Assembly (NCBI RefSeq): GCF_020911865.1
Contig: NZ_CP087131.1
Location: 2,170,001 to 2,234,000, forward strand
DNA length: 64,000 bases
Origin: Chryseobacterium sp. C-71
Lineage (GTDB): Bacteria > Bacteroidota > Bacteroidia > Flavobacteriales > Weeksellaceae
Direction of reading: 5' to 3'
The stretch's first letter is position 1, and each line of letters starts with the position of its first letter. The notes beneath the pieces were generated by a model that did no database searches, had not been told where the DNA came from, and worked only from the letters and a program-made list of their open reading frames with translations. The translations under genes and the position numbers were made by a program. This document shows positions 26,502 to 36,681 of this stretch, in pieces.

Positions 26502-26511
26502 AATGATGAAA

Positions 26512-27462
26512 TTAGTCTTTACTGTTCTTACCAAATACTGAGAAATTAACGTATTTCTTAGGATTAGCTTTTAAATCTTCAATAAGAGCATTTAGGTTTG
26601 TAGAAGCAGCATTCAGATTATTGTATAACTGATCATCTTTCATGATTTTCCCTAAACTTCCCTCACCTCTGTCAATCCCGGAAACAACTTTGTTTAATTG
26701 CCCAACAGTATTATCTAAATTAGCAATTGTAGCATTCAATTTTTGAGTATCAATACTCTCAGCTAAATTACCATATTTATCTAAAGTAACTTTACCACTT
26801 TTCATTGTAAGACTAGCCTCATCAAGAACTTTTTGAAGCTTAGGATCATTATTTCCAACTAATTTGTTAACACTTCCTGCTGTAGTTTCTAAAGCACCAA
26901 CTGTTTTATTAAGATTGTGAAGTAAAATTTTAATCTCCTCTCTGTTCTGCTCGTTCATCACTTGGTTGGCATTCACCATCAAAGAATCTACTCTGTGCAA
27001 AACAGTTTGTAACTGATCTTTTACCGGACCCACCTGAGAAGAAAGACTGTTCATCATTCCTAATTTGAAAGCACCTTTTAAAGTGTCACCATCTTTTGCA
27101 GTAGGACCTCCGTAAAACAAGTTTACTCTCATTTCTTTACCACCCATCAAACTCGGTTCAAAAATCTCCAAATTTGAATTTTTGGAAAATTGAAAGTTAT
27201 CATCAACAGTAATCTTAACGATAAAATGAATTTTACCATCCTTTGATGTTTGTGGTATAATCTTGTCCACCTGCCCTACTTTTAAACCATTGATAGAAAC
27301 CGGTGAAGATTGCGTAAGCCCCTCAACGTTATCGTATTTAGCATAAAATATATTGTCGGTAGTAAAAAGGCTTCTGCCTTTCATGAATTGGAACAAAACG
27401 ACAAAGCCGACAACAGCTAAAATCGCTATTAGACCAGCTTTTATTTCTTTACTGAACTTCAC
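26512..27462 (-). CDS. MCE-domain (MlaD-like) lipid-transport protein
   Basis: 316 residues: one N-terminal membrane helix (about 8-25), an MCE domain (about 38-115) with the family pattern VSINGLKVGQVDKI, then a long helical region (about 130-300) that probably forms a channel-like bundle. MCE proteins carry phospholipid between membranes together with MlaE/MlaF. The permease and ATPase found at 44513-46080 are 17 kb away, so partnership is possible but not shown by position. Confidence 0.9.
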   Translation of the reverse strand: MKFSKEIKAGLIAILAVVGFVVLFQFMKGRSLFTTDNIFYAKYDNVEGLTQSSPVSINGLKVGQVDKIIPQTSKDGKIHFIVKITVDDNFQFSKNSNLEIFEPSLMGGKEMRVNLFYGGPTAKDGDTLKGAFKLGMMNSLSSQVGPVKDQLQTVLHRVDSLMVNANQVMNEQNREEIKILLHNLNKTVGALETTAGSVNKLVGNNDPKLQKVLDEASLTMKSGKVTLDKYGNLAESIDTQKLNATIANLDNTVGQLNKVVSGIDRGEGSLGKIMKDDQLYNNLNAASTNLNALIEDLKANPKKYVNFSVFGKNSKD

Positions 27463-27540
27463 TTTTTATATTTTTTCTAATAAGCAAATATAGTACATTT
27501 AAATTAATGTTTTTCTCTATCGCTATGGGTTAAACACAAA

Positions 27541-27567
27541 AAAAGTGGCAAAAACTCTGCCACTTTT
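27541..27567 (-). terminator. Terminator after the PPIase gene
   Basis: Perfect 10-bp stem AAAAGTGGCA / TGCCACTTTT (27541-27550 / 27558-27567), 7-nt loop. Confidence 0.8.
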
Positions 27568-27589
27568 AATATTGTTGATTTTAGATATC

Positions 27590-29731
27590 TTATTGTTGAT
27601 TTCCAAGCTTGCTCCAGATTTCGATTCTATAATCATCAATGTCTGCATTATCTTGTAAACTCTTCAACCAAGCCTGACCAAACATTCCTGCATTTCTCTG
27701 TGTAACAGATTCTGTAAATTGTTTAGCATCTCCTGCTTGTTTGTTGATTGTTTCGTTCTTTTTCACTAAAACATAAACTCCAGTTCCACCTTCGATAGCG
27801 TTAGAAATCGCTCCCTTTTTAACTCCGAATGCAGCACCTGCAACTTTAGGCTCCATAGCTCCTGCAACTGATGGGTTTAGTAAATTAACCTGCGCAGTTT
27901 GTTTAGTAGTAGCAAAAGTTTTAGCAACCTGATCTAAACTTGTCGCTTTACCAATCTTATCTGAGATTTGTTTTGCTGCCAATTTATTCATAACAACAGT
28001 TTCGATCTGATCTCTTACAGATTCAGGATCAGCAAGACCTTTTTCTTGTTTTCCGTTTAAGTAGACAACTACTTTATCTCCTGTTCCTTCTACTGTAAAG
28101 AATTCTGTATCTCCTTTTTCTCTTTTCTTATCAAATGCCCAAGTGATGATTTCAGCATCTTTATCAGTTCCTAAACCTTGTAACTGACCGTCAAATCTCT
28201 TCGCAGATTTTGCATTCGAGTATTGATAGTTAGATTTTTTAGCAATGTTCACAAAATCATTGAATGACTTCCCTTGAATTTGCTGAATGAATCTTCTTGC
28301 ATTTTTATCAACTGTAGCTTCTGTAGCATCAGAAGGCTTGATAGTTTTTACCAGGTGAGCTACTTTGTAACCCATGGCTCCTGCTTTTTTATCTTCTACG
28401 TTGATGATATGGTAACCAAAACTTGTTTCAGCAAGACCTGTAGAACCTTTAGCGTTATTTGCTAAGAAAGACAAATACTGAGGTGCAAACTGACTTTGAG
28501 GAGTCGTCCAACCCACGCTACCATTTCTTTCAACAGCGTTTGGTTCATCAGACAATTTAAGACCTTCTGCAAATTTCGCAGGATTTCCTTTGATTGTCGC
28601 CATTAAACTATCAGCAATTTTCTTCGCTTGCTCTTTTGTTCTTGTAGCAGTAGATCTTTCAGCTCCTTTGTAAGCAATCAAGATGTGCTTAGACAAAGTA
28701 GAATCTGAAGCTTTTTTGTCTACTAATTTAGAAACAACATATAAGTTTTGCTCTTTGTAAGGACCGAAAGTCTGACCAATCGCAGCCGTTTCCAATTTAC
28801 CTTTTAAACCTTGAGGCATTTGGTTAACCGGAACATATTGATTATTAAAAGGAATATCAGAATTTGCCATTACAAACATAGAATCGTTTGTAGTATTCAT
28901 GAAGTTCTCTTTTCCACCGCTTTCGTCTGTACCTATTGAGAATACTTTGGTAATATCTTTCAATACCGCTGCATCATCTGCTGGGCTTGGCTGTGAAGGG
29001 AAAAATACAATTCCCAAGTTTCTGCTAGGCTCAGTTTTGAACATTACAGGATGTTGGTCGATGTATTTCTTTAAATCTTCAGTAGTAACTTTTATTTTAT
29101 TTTTTTGAAGATAAGAAGCGTAGTCAACTTTTACAAAATCAATATCAGCTAACTGATCTCTTTCTTTCATTAATTCCTCAGCCTCCTTTTTACCAGTCGT
29201 GATACCTGTAGAAATATTAGCAAAAACCTGTCTTGCCATAATTCTGTACTCAATTGTTTTTCTGGTTTTCAACCATTGAGCGTATCCTTCAGGGCTTGTA
29301 TTTTGTAGAGTTTCAATTTCTTTCTTCAATTCCTGAAGTTTGAAATTACCTTTTTCGTCAAAAAGCTGTTGATTTTGAGCAAACATTTGGTCAAACTGAA
29401 TTTGGTTCCAGAACAAATCGTCTGTCATTTCAAATCCCATTTTTTCAAATTGCTGCTTTACCAATTTTGATTGCACAAGCAATTGCCAAGCCTGCTCTTC
29501 GAGTCCGGTTTTTGGCTGTTGCTGTTGCTCAGCCTGCTGTTGTAATACGAAAAGCTGGTCATTATACTCCTCACGGGTAATTTTCTCACCATTTACTTTT
29601 CCTAAAATATCAGGATTTTTTCCAAAAACTTTATCGAGACTTTCTGGGTTTACCAAAAACGCCAATAGCGCCAATGCGATCATTCCCATCAAAAGCCAAG
29701 GTCTACTCCTAATCTGTCCTAAAATTGCCAT
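27590..29731 (-). CDS. Membrane-anchored peptidyl-prolyl isomerase, SurA/PpiD-like
   Basis: 713 residues. One N-terminal helix (about 12-30), a SurA/PpiD-type N-terminal chaperone region (about 40-230), a parvulin domain (about 340-450: LSKHILIAY ... GSVGWT ... FGYHIINV) and a further PpiC-like region at the C-terminus. It assists folding of envelope proteins in the periplasm. Length and order match the Bacteroidota PpiD-like family. Confidence 0.92.
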   Translation of the reverse strand: MAILGQIRSRPWLLMGMIALALLAFLVNPESLDKVFGKNPDILGKVNGEKITREEYNDQLFVLQQQAEQQQQPKTGLEEQAWQLLVQSKLVKQQFEKMGFEMTDDLFWNQIQFDQMFAQNQQLFDEKGNFKLQELKKEIETLQNTSPEGYAQWLKTRKTIEYRIMARQVFANISTGITTGKKEAEELMKERDQLADIDFVKVDYASYLQKNKIKVTTEDLKKYIDQHPVMFKTEPSRNLGIVFFPSQPSPADDAAVLKDITKVFSIGTDESGGKENFMNTTNDSMFVMANSDIPFNNQYVPVNQMPQGLKGKLETAAIGQTFGPYKEQNLYVVSKLVDKKASDSTLSKHILIAYKGAERSTATRTKEQAKKIADSLMATIKGNPAKFAEGLKLSDEPNAVERNGSVGWTTPQSQFAPQYLSFLANNAKGSTGLAETSFGYHIINVEDKKAGAMGYKVAHLVKTIKPSDATEATVDKNARRFIQQIQGKSFNDFVNIAKKSNYQYSNAKSAKRFDGQLQGLGTDKDAEIITWAFDKKREKGDTEFFTVEGTGDKVVVYLNGKQEKGLADPESVRDQIETVVMNKLAAKQISDKIGKATSLDQVAKTFATTKQTAQVNLLNPSVAGAMEPKVAGAAFGVKKGAISNAIEGGTGVYVLVKKNETINKQAGDAKQFTESVTQRNAGMFGQAWLKSLQDNADIDDYRIEIWSKLGNQQ

Positions 29732-29962
29732 TTTATAAATATAGTTTTATATCAGTGTGCGAAAATACACATTTTTAAGAAATTACAGAAATATAAGATG
29801 GTTTTTTAATTTTTAAAATTTAATATCGCATAATATGGAAATTTTGACCGTATTTTTTATTAAAAAACAAATGGCATAAGTATTGTGAAAAATTACGTAC
29901 ACATTATATGTAAAGCTATTGTTCAACATATTTTGATTTTATCCTTTAACGATTAAAACTAT

Positions 29963-29981
29963 AAATGACAATTTGTCATTT
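29963..29981. promoter_or_regulatory. Perfect palindrome just upstream of lon
   Basis: AAATGACA-ATT-TGTCATTT ends 9 nt before the lon ATG. It could be an operator or an mRNA hairpin over the start. No known regulator is assigned from sequence. Confidence 0.35.
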
Positions 29982-29989
29982 AACTTATT

Positions 29990-32395
29990 ATGACAGAATT
30001 TGAAGATATAAATTTTGATGAAATCTTGGGCGACGGATTTGATATTGTAACCGAAGAGATTAATCTTTCTGATATTGACGAAAGCGCAAAAAACTCTGAG
30101 CAGATTATTTTCCCGATACTTCCTGTTAGAAATATGGTGATGTTCCCGAATGTGGTCATCCCGATTACAGCAGGAAGAAAAACGTCTATACAACTTCTTG
30201 AAGAAGCTCAACAAAACGGCGATTTTATCGGAATCGTAAGTCAGAAAAACTCCGATATTGAGCAACCTACGGAAAAAGATTTTTATCAGATTGGTACTTT
30301 AGCAAAAATCATTAAAATCATTAAACTTCCTGAAGGAAATGTTACGGCGATTACTAAAGGTTTCCATCGATTTAAAATAAAAAAAATCACAGGCAGCAAA
30401 CCTTATTTTAAAGCTGAAATCACAAGATTAAAAGATTCAAAAGCTAAAAATAAAGAGGAATACGAAGCGTTACTTGAAAACGTAAAAGATTTAGCATTAA
30501 AAATCATAGAGTTGGATCCAAACATTCCTAATGCGGCTAATTTTGCTATAAAAAACATCAATAGCAATGATGATTTATTAAACTTTATCTGTACCAATGC
30601 AAGTTTCCCTTATGCAGAAAAACAAAAATTGCTGGAGGAAAAAAGCCTCATGGAAAGAGCCAACAAGTGCTACGAAATGATGCATGAGGATTTCAGAAAA
30701 CTGGAATTGAGAAATCAGATCCACCAGAAAACTTCGAAAGATCTTGATAAACAGCAAAGAGAATATTTTCTGAATCAGCAGATCAGAACCATTCAGGATG
30801 AGTTGGGTGGCGGACCAGAAAGTGATGTGGAAGATTTAATAAAAAAAGCAAGTACAAAAACCTGGAAACCTGAAGTTGAAGAACATTTCCAAAAAGAAAT
30901 AGGAAGATTGCAGCGACAAAATCCGAATTCTCCCGACTACAATGTTCAAAGAAATTACTTGGATTTCTTCACAGATCTTCCTTGGGAAACCTTTACCAAA
31001 GATACTTTTGATATTGAAAAGGCTGAAAAAGTTTTAGATAAAGCTCATTTTGGTTTAGAAGATATTAAGAAAAGAATTTTGGAACACATGGCTGTTTTAA
31101 AATTAAAAAATAACATGAAATCCCCAATTTTATTATTGGTAGGGCCTCCGGGAGTGGGTAAAACCTCTCTTGGGAAGTCGGTTGCCGATGCTTTGGGAAG
31201 AAAATACGTACGTGTTTCTTTGGGCGGGCTTCATGACGAAAGCGAAATTCGTGGCCACAGAAAAACCTATATTGGTGCGATGGCGGGAAGAATTCTTCAA
31301 TCCATTAAAAAATCGGGAACATCAAATCCTGTGATCGTTTTAGATGAAATTGATAAAGTAGGAAAAGGAATGCACGGCGATCCTAGTTCGGCGTTACTTG
31401 AAGTTCTTGACCCTGAACAGAACAATGCTTTCTATGATAATTTCCTTGAGATGGGTTATGATTTGTCTAAAGTAATGTTTTTGGCGACGGCAAATTCACT
31501 TTCAACCATACAAACTCCGCTTTTAGACAGAATGGAAATAATTCAGATTGCGGGTTATACTTTGGAGGAAAAAATTGAAATTGCTAAGAGACATTTAATT
31601 AAAAAACAGCAGGAAGAAAACGGTTTGACGGCAAAATCTTTCAAATTAGGAAATCCTGAGTTAAAACATATTATTGAAGCGCATACTTCAGAAAGCGGTG
31701 TGAGATCTTTAGAAAAAAGAATTGCCGGAATTGCTCGTTGGGTTGCCCTGCAAACCGCTATGATGAAAGAGTATGACGCTAAAATTTCCGTTGAAAAAGT
31801 AGATGAAATTTTAGGTGTTCCAAGACCGAAAAGTTTGTCTGAACTAACAGACGTTCCAGGTGTAGTAACAGGATTGGCGTGGACGAGCGTTGGAGGTGAT
31901 ATTTTATTTATAGAAAGCATTACCAGCAACGGAAAAGGAAATCTTACGATGACCGGAAATCTGGGAACGGTAATGAAAGAATCTGCGACGATTGCTTTGG
32001 AATATATTAAAGCTAAACATGAAGATTTAGGAATTACAGAAGATGATTTAGAAAAGAAAAACATTCACGTTCACGTTCCTGAAGGCGCAACACCAAAAGA
32101 CGGGCCTTCTGCCGGAATTGCAATGCTGACTTCTATGGTTTCTACTTTCAGAAATAAAAAAGTAAGACCTCATCTGGCAATGACCGGTGAAATTACTTTG
32201 AGAGGAAAAGTGCTTCCTGTAGGCGGAATTAAAGAAAAGCTTCTTGCCGCAACAAGAGCAGGAATTAAAGAAGTTATTCTTTGCGAGGCAAACAGAAAAG
32301 ATGTGGAAGAAATCAAACAGGATTATCTGAAAAATTTAAAAGTAAACTACGTGAACTGGATGACTGAAGTTCTTGAACTGGCAATCGAAAAATAA
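29990..32395 (+). CDS. lon: ATP-dependent protease Lon
   Basis: 801 residues, full length. LON substrate-binding N-domain (about 38-230), AAA+ module with Walker A GPPGVGKT (about 384-391) and Walker [10 protein letters not shown], and C-terminal protease domain with the Ser-Lys dyad (Ser about 707 in DGPSAG, Lys about 750 in GGIKEK). Degrades damaged and regulatory proteins in the cytoplasm. A palindrome lies directly before the start. Monocistronic with its own terminator. Confidence 0.98.
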   Translation: MTEFEDINFDEILGDGFDIVTEEINLSDIDESAKNSEQIIFPILPVRNMVMFPNVVIPITAGRKTSIQLLEEAQQNGDFIGIVSQKNSDIEQPTEKDFYQIGTLAKIIKIIKLPEGNVTAITKGFHRFKIKKITGSKPYFKAEITRLKDSKAKNKEEYEALLENVKDLALKIIELDPNIPNAANFAIKNINSNDDLLNFICTNASFPYAEKQKLLEEKSLMERANKCYEMMHEDFRKLELRNQIHQKTSKDLDKQQREYFLNQQIRTIQDELGGGPESDVEDLIKKASTKTWKPEVEEHFQKEIGRLQRQNPNSPDYNVQRNYLDFFTDLPWETFTKDTFDIEKAEKVLDKAHFGLEDIKKRILEHMAVLKLKNNMKSPILLLVGPPGVGKTSLGKSVADALGRKYVRVSLGGLHDESEIRGHRKTYIGAMAGRILQSIKKSGTSNPVIVLDEIDKVGKGMHGDPSSALLEVLDPEQNNAFYDNFLEMGYDLSKVMFLATANSLSTIQTPLLDRMEIIQIAGYTLEEKIEIAKRHLIKKQQEENGLTAKSFKLGNPELKHIIEAHTSESGVRSLEKRIAGIARWVALQTAMMKEYDAKISVEKVDEILGVPRPKSLSELTDVPGVVTGLAWTSVGGDILFIESITSNGKGNLTMTGNLGTVMKESATIALEYIKAKHEDLGITEDDLEKKNIHVHVPEGATPKDGPSAGIAMLTSMVSTFRNKKVRPHLAMTGEITLRGKVLPVGGIKEKLLAATRAGIKEVILCEANRKDVEEIKQDYLKNLKVNYVNWMTEVLELAIEK

Positions 32396-32416
32396 AATTT
32401 TTATTTATAAATTTAT

Positions 32417-32445
32417 AACCTCATCGTAAACGGTGAGGTTTTTGT
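32417..32445 (+). terminator. Terminator of lon
   Basis: Stem AACCTCATCG / CGGTGAGGTT (32417-32426 / 32431-32440, one G-T pair), TAAA loop, followed by T-run. Confidence 0.8.
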
Positions 32446-32466
32446 TATGTGTAGAAAAACTTCCTC

Positions 32467-33579
32467 ATGAACCTTTTTAAACTACCCTTTCTTCTAAAAC
32501 TCGCACTCGCAGTTATCTCGATTATCGGAATCGGATACCTCATCAACTTAGGACAAAGCATTTTAGCTCCCTTTTTTCTGGCATTTCTGATGGCGATGCT
32601 TTTTTTGCCAATTGCGAATTTTTTAGAAAGAAAACTAAAATTACCAAGGTCTATTTCCACAATTATATCTGTTGCGATGTTGTTGGTCATTCTTACAGGA
32701 TTGATATTTTTCTTCGGCTCACAGATTTCAAGTTTCAGCAGAGATGTCCCTCAATTAACAAAACAGTTTAATACGGTTTTTCATAATTTACAGAAGTGGG
32801 TTTCTCACACTTTTAATGTGAAAATAGATGAGCAGCTCAACTATTTAGATCAGGGTTTGAGTAAGCTTTTATCTTCATCCGGCGTTATTTTAGGCTTTAC
32901 GTTTGGAATTTTCTCTTCAAGTTTGGGATTTTTAGCATTCTTTATTTTATTCTTTATTTTCATCTTAAATTACAGAAGAATTTTAAATAATTTCATCGTC
33001 AATGTTTTTAATGAAAAACATAAAGCAAGCGTTCAGGAAGTTGTTTCAGAGGTAAGAATCATGACCAAAAGATACATTATCGGACTTTGTCTGCAGGTAT
33101 TGATTGTCTCTGTTTTAACGACAACAGTTTTGACTATTTTAGGAGTAAAATATGCCATCTTACTGGGTGTTTTGACTGGTTTATTAAACGTAATACCCTA
33201 CATAGGCATTTGTATTTCGCTTATTATATCATGTTTTATCGCATTTGCAACCGGTACAGTTTCTAGCTGTGTTTATGTAGCTATCGGATATGTCATTGTA
33301 CATGTGATTGACGGAAACATCATTCTTCCGTTTGTTGTAGGTTCAAAAGTAAAAATCAATGCGCTATTTTCTTTTATAGGAATTCTTTTAGGAGAACACC
33401 TCTGGGGAATTTCAGGGATGTTTCTGTGTATTCCTGCCATTGCCATTATTAAAATTATTTTTGAAAGAGTGGAAGGTCTACAGCCTTGGGGAAAACTTTT
33501 GGGCGAAGACGAAAAACCTCATAAAAAGAAAAAAACTTACAAAATATCCAAGAATATCACTTTGAAAGAAATGGATTAA
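32467..33579 (+). CDS. AI-2E family membrane transporter
   Basis: 370 residues with about eight helices; the AI-2E (TqsA/PerM) pattern is clear, including the GLLNVIPYIG motif (about 238-247) and a C-terminal helix pair. The family includes Na+/H+ antiporters and a proposed autoinducer-2 exporter; the substrate here cannot be told. Basic C-terminal tail (KKKKTYKI). Confidence 0.88.
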   Translation: MNLFKLPFLLKLALAVISIIGIGYLINLGQSILAPFFLAFLMAMLFLPIANFLERKLKLPRSISTIISVAMLLVILTGLIFFFGSQISSFSRDVPQLTKQFNTVFHNLQKWVSHTFNVKIDEQLNYLDQGLSKLLSSSGVILGFTFGIFSSSLGFLAFFILFFIFILNYRRILNNFIVNVFNEKHKASVQEVVSEVRIMTKRYIIGLCLQVLIVSVLTTTVLTILGVKYAILLGVLTGLLNVIPYIGICISLIISCFIAFATGTVSSCVYVAIGYVIVHVIDGNIILPFVVGSKVKINALFSFIGILLGEHLWGISGMFLCIPAIAIIKIIFERVEGLQPWGKLLGEDEKPHKKKKTYKISKNITLKEMD

Positions 33580-33669
33580 GACATAATTAATTCTTACACA
33601 ATTTGAAATTTAATTGATTTTTTGACAATGAATTAGAATTTTATTTAATTTTAATAAAAAAATCATCTT

Positions 33670-34047
33670 ATGAAAATTATTAAATTTATTATCAGTCTAC
33701 TTTTCGGATTAATGTTCATCAATGCCGGATTAAACAAGTTTCTCAATTATATGCCAATGCCAAAACCTACGCCGGAGCAGATGAAAGTTTTCGAAGCTTT
33801 CAATAATTTACATTGGTTAATGCCATTAGTGGGAGCTGTCGAAATCATCGGAGGATTATTATTTATTTTCCCAAAAACAAGAGCTTTAGGAGCAATCGTA
33901 ATTTTACCGGTAATGGTAGGAATTATTCTTCATGTTTTTACAATCGACAAATCCACAACAGGAATGGCTATTGCCGGAGTTCTGTTTCTCATTAATCTTT
34001 GGATGATTATCGATAATAAAGATAAATATAAAGCATTGATTAGCTAA
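33670..34047 (+). CDS. DoxX-family small membrane protein
   Basis: 125 residues, four helices. The N-terminal FINAGLNKFLNY and the LVGAVEIIGGLLF signature match DoxX. Members are small membrane proteins linked to oxidative stress or quinone chemistry in a few cases; function here unknown. Stands alone between two hairpin regions. Confidence 0.85.
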   Translation: MKIIKFIISLLFGLMFINAGLNKFLNYMPMPKPTPEQMKVFEAFNNLHWLMPLVGAVEIIGGLLFIFPKTRALGAIVILPVMVGIILHVFTIDKSTTGMAIAGVLFLINLWMIIDNKDKYKALIS

Positions 34048-34053
34048 AAGATT

Positions 34054-34132
34054 AATGGTCAATGGTGAATTCTGCTCCGCAAGTGAATTTTAAAAATTGA
34101 CGAGCAAAGCGAATTGACCATTGACCATTCAC
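34054..34132. repeat. Hairpin repeat between convergent genes, possible bidirectional terminator
   Basis: AATGGTCAATGGT (34054-34066) recurs as its exact complement ACCATTGACCATT (34116-34128), with adjoining GAATTC/GAATTG pairing inward around a longer loop. Similar AATGGTCAATG sequence appears at about 49559-49569. Looks like a dispersed genomic repeat that may also end both converging transcripts. Confidence 0.6.
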
Positions 34133-34136
34133 TTTT

Positions 34137-35495
34137 TTACACAAATGCACTGAAACCGGTGATCGATCTACCAACAATCAGTGAATTGATCTCTTTCGTT
34201 CCTTCGTAAGAATAAATAGCTTCTGCATCGGCAACAAATCTTGCAACATCATATTCAAGCAAAATTCCGTTTCCGCCTAGAACTTCGCGAGCTCTTGAAA
34301 CAATATCTCTGGTTCTCATGGTACAGAAAACTTTAGCCAAAGAAGCGTGTTCATCTTTTAAAATTCCTTCGTCCTGCATTTCCGAAAGCCTAAAAACCAT
34401 CGTCTGCATTGCAGTTAAATTGGATAGCATTTCTACCAAGTGACCTTGAATCATTTGGAATGAAGCAATCGGTTTTCCGAACTGTTCTCTTTTTCTTGTA
34501 TAATCTAATGCACTTTCATATGCTCCTCTTGCGCAACCAGTTGCCATCCAGGCAACGCCAGCTCTTGTCATTCTTAAAACTTTTGCGGTGTCTTTGAATG
34601 AGTTGGCATTTTGCAGTCTGTTTTCTTCCGTTACGATACAGTCTTTTAAGGTAATCAAACCATTCTGAACAATTCTCAAGGCCATTTTCCCTTTAATTTT
34701 CTCAACAGAATATCCGGGATTATCTTTTTCTACAATAAAACCTTTCACTTCACCATCATCTAAATCTCTTGCCCAAATTATAATTAAATCAGCAAACGTT
34801 GCATTACCAATCCATTTTTTTTGACCATTTAAGATCCATCCATCAGGAGTTTTTTTGCAGGTTACCGTCAAACCTCCCGCCGCTCCGGAACCCACTTCAG
34901 GTTCTGTTAAACCGAATGCTCCTATTTTTTCAAACTTCTGCATTTGAGGAAGCCATTTTTGTTTTTGTTCTTCCGAACCGCAAATATAAATGGAACCCAT
35001 TGCCAAACCAGATTGCACTCCGAAAAATGTTGCGATTGATGCATCAATTCTTGCCATCTCCATTGCAATTACACCTTCCATCAGAAAGGGCATTCCTTTG
35101 CAACCGTAACCTTCATATGTTACTCCACAAATATCTAACTTTTGAAATTTTGGAATTAATTCATGTGGAAATTCATCTCTTAGCCAGTAATGATTGACTA
35201 AAGGTTTCACTTCTTTTTCCATGAACGCTCTTACTTTTAGCTGAACTTCTCTTTGTTCATGAGTCAAAGTGTGGTAAATATCGTAGAAATCTCCGTCAAT
35301 TGGTGGCAGCTCCTTCTTTTTCTTATTTGGATCAAACATTTTCATCATCCCGCTGAGTTGTTTATCATCCAGTTTGGAAAAGTTTTCCATGAGTTTGGGG
35401 AGATTTACTTTTTGCGAAATTTGACTTAGCTGATCAAAATCGATTGATTTAAATAATTCTATGGCGTTTCTGATTTTGGAAAAAGTATTAGACAT
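34137..35495 (-). CDS. Acyl-CoA dehydrogenase, glutaryl-CoA-dehydrogenase-like
   Basis: 452 residues from the ATG at 35495 (MSNTFSKIRN); an open extension to 35579 is ignored because it reads into poorly coding sequence. Flavin dehydrogenase motifs: FGLTEPEVGSGAAGG (about 185-199), WIGNATFADL and the C-terminal SYEGTKEIN with the likely catalytic Glu. The ATFADL and EPEVGS variants resemble glutaryl-CoA dehydrogenases. Oxidises an acyl-CoA, probably in amino-acid degradation; exact substrate not proven. Confidence 0.9.
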   Translation of the reverse strand: MSNTFSKIRNAIELFKSIDFDQLSQISQKVNLPKLMENFSKLDDKQLSGMMKMFDPNKKKKELPPIDGDFYDIYHTLTHEQREVQLKVRAFMEKEVKPLVNHYWLRDEFPHELIPKFQKLDICGVTYEGYGCKGMPFLMEGVIAMEMARIDASIATFFGVQSGLAMGSIYICGSEEQKQKWLPQMQKFEKIGAFGLTEPEVGSGAAGGLTVTCKKTPDGWILNGQKKWIGNATFADLIIIWARDLDDGEVKGFIVEKDNPGYSVEKIKGKMALRIVQNGLITLKDCIVTEENRLQNANSFKDTAKVLRMTRAGVAWMATGCARGAYESALDYTRKREQFGKPIASFQMIQGHLVEMLSNLTAMQTMVFRLSEMQDEGILKDEHASLAKVFCTMRTRDIVSRAREVLGGNGILLEYDVARFVADAEAIYSYEGTKEINSLIVGRSITGFSAFV

Positions 35496-35697
35496 ATTGA
35501 TTTTGGTTTGATTTGTAAAATTTAAGCAAAAATCAATCCGAAATACCACAGATACAGACTTTGACATTTTACAAAACACTGACTTACAATATTTTAAACT
35601 GAATATTTATTTACAAATTTTTTACTTTCCATTTTCAAACATTACAAAGGTTTCGTTCTCAACTTTGAAGTAAGCAAAACATTAAAAAATCAATACT

Positions 35698-36621
35698 ATG
35701 AAAACGACTTACATCAGATTAACCATTGCAACTGCAATTTTATCAGGAATTTATTCATGTAAAAAAGGTGAAGCAACCACGAGTGATTATGAAATATCTG
35801 TAGCAGCAGATTCAGCTTCGATAAATATTTCTGATAGCGTTTCGTCAGTTGCTACGATGTCCGTAAAAGACAAGCAATTCATCAAGACAGCCAATGTAAA
35901 CATGGAAGTAAAAGATGTTTATGACGCAACCATTTCCATTGAGAAATCGGTGCAGGAACTTGGAGGATTTGTTACGCACAGCGATTTACAAAGCAGAGTA
36001 ATTTCAGAGGAAACTTATAATACTTCCGATGAAGACGCAATGCTTGTGAAAAAATATCAGACTGAAAATTCTATGCAGGTAAGAGTTCCTACTTCAAAAT
36101 TGGGCGAACTTTTAACCCTAATTAATGATAAAAAATTGTTCCTGAATTCAAGAATTATCAATGCCGAAGATGTGACTTCAAGTATTAAATATGCAGAATT
36201 GGAAGGAAAAAGAATCAAGAAAACTGGTGAAAATATTTCTGAGCTTAAAACCACAAAAGACAAAGTGAAAATGAGCGATGAGAACATGTCTGAAGAAAAT
36301 CAGCAACAGCTCGCAAATCTTGATGTGGCTGACAATTTAAAATACAGTACTATTGATATTTACATTAAAGAACCAAAACTTCGCATTGCAGAAATTGCAG
36401 TAACCAACTCGAAAAACATTGACAACAAATATAAATTCAATTTCTTCTACAGCGCTAAAAATACTTTTGTGGAAGGATATTATTTAATTCAGAAGTTGAT
36501 TGTCGGATTAATTATGATTTGGCCAATTGTATTAATTTCAGCCATCGCATTTTACTTTTACCGAAAAAACAAATCTAACAATAGAATTCAGCAGGCAAAA
36601 GAACAGAATTCGGCATCCTAA
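35698..36621 (+). CDS. DUF4349 lipoprotein
   Basis: 307 residues: lipoprotein signal (Cys at about residue 21 in IYSCKKG), a periplasmic beta/coil region with KTANVNMEVKDVYDA and GGFVTHSDL patterns typical of DUF4349, a coiled-coil stretch (about 165-205) and a C-terminal membrane helix (about 262-285) followed by a basic tail. Function of the family unknown. A hairpin terminator follows. Confidence 0.87.
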   Translation: MKTTYIRLTIATAILSGIYSCKKGEATTSDYEISVAADSASINISDSVSSVATMSVKDKQFIKTANVNMEVKDVYDATISIEKSVQELGGFVTHSDLQSRVISEETYNTSDEDAMLVKKYQTENSMQVRVPTSKLGELLTLINDKKLFLNSRIINAEDVTSSIKYAELEGKRIKKTGENISELKTTKDKVKMSDENMSEENQQQLANLDVADNLKYSTIDIYIKEPKLRIAEIAVTNSKNIDNKYKFNFFYSAKNTFVEGYYLIQKLIVGLIMIWPIVLISAIAFYFYRKNKSNNRIQQAKEQNSAS

Positions 36622-36652
36622 CCTTTAGGTTATCAACATAGATTTTTCTGAG

Positions 36653-36677
36653 CCTTCGCTTTTGCGGAGGTTTTTTT
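36653..36677 (+). terminator. Terminator of the DUF4349 gene
   Basis: CCTTCGC-TTTT-GCGGAGG stem (36653-36659 / 36664-36670, one G-T pair) followed by seven Ts. Confidence 0.75.
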
Positions 36678-36681
36678 ATGA

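Noticed and set aside
26502..26534. Longer start for the membrane Fe-S protein
   Set aside because: The extension runs into the MCE gene; the ATG at 26501 directly precedes a normal membrane helix.
29939..30265. Antisense open frame across the lon start
   Set aside because: Opposite to a clear, full-length lon frame and without homology-like motifs.
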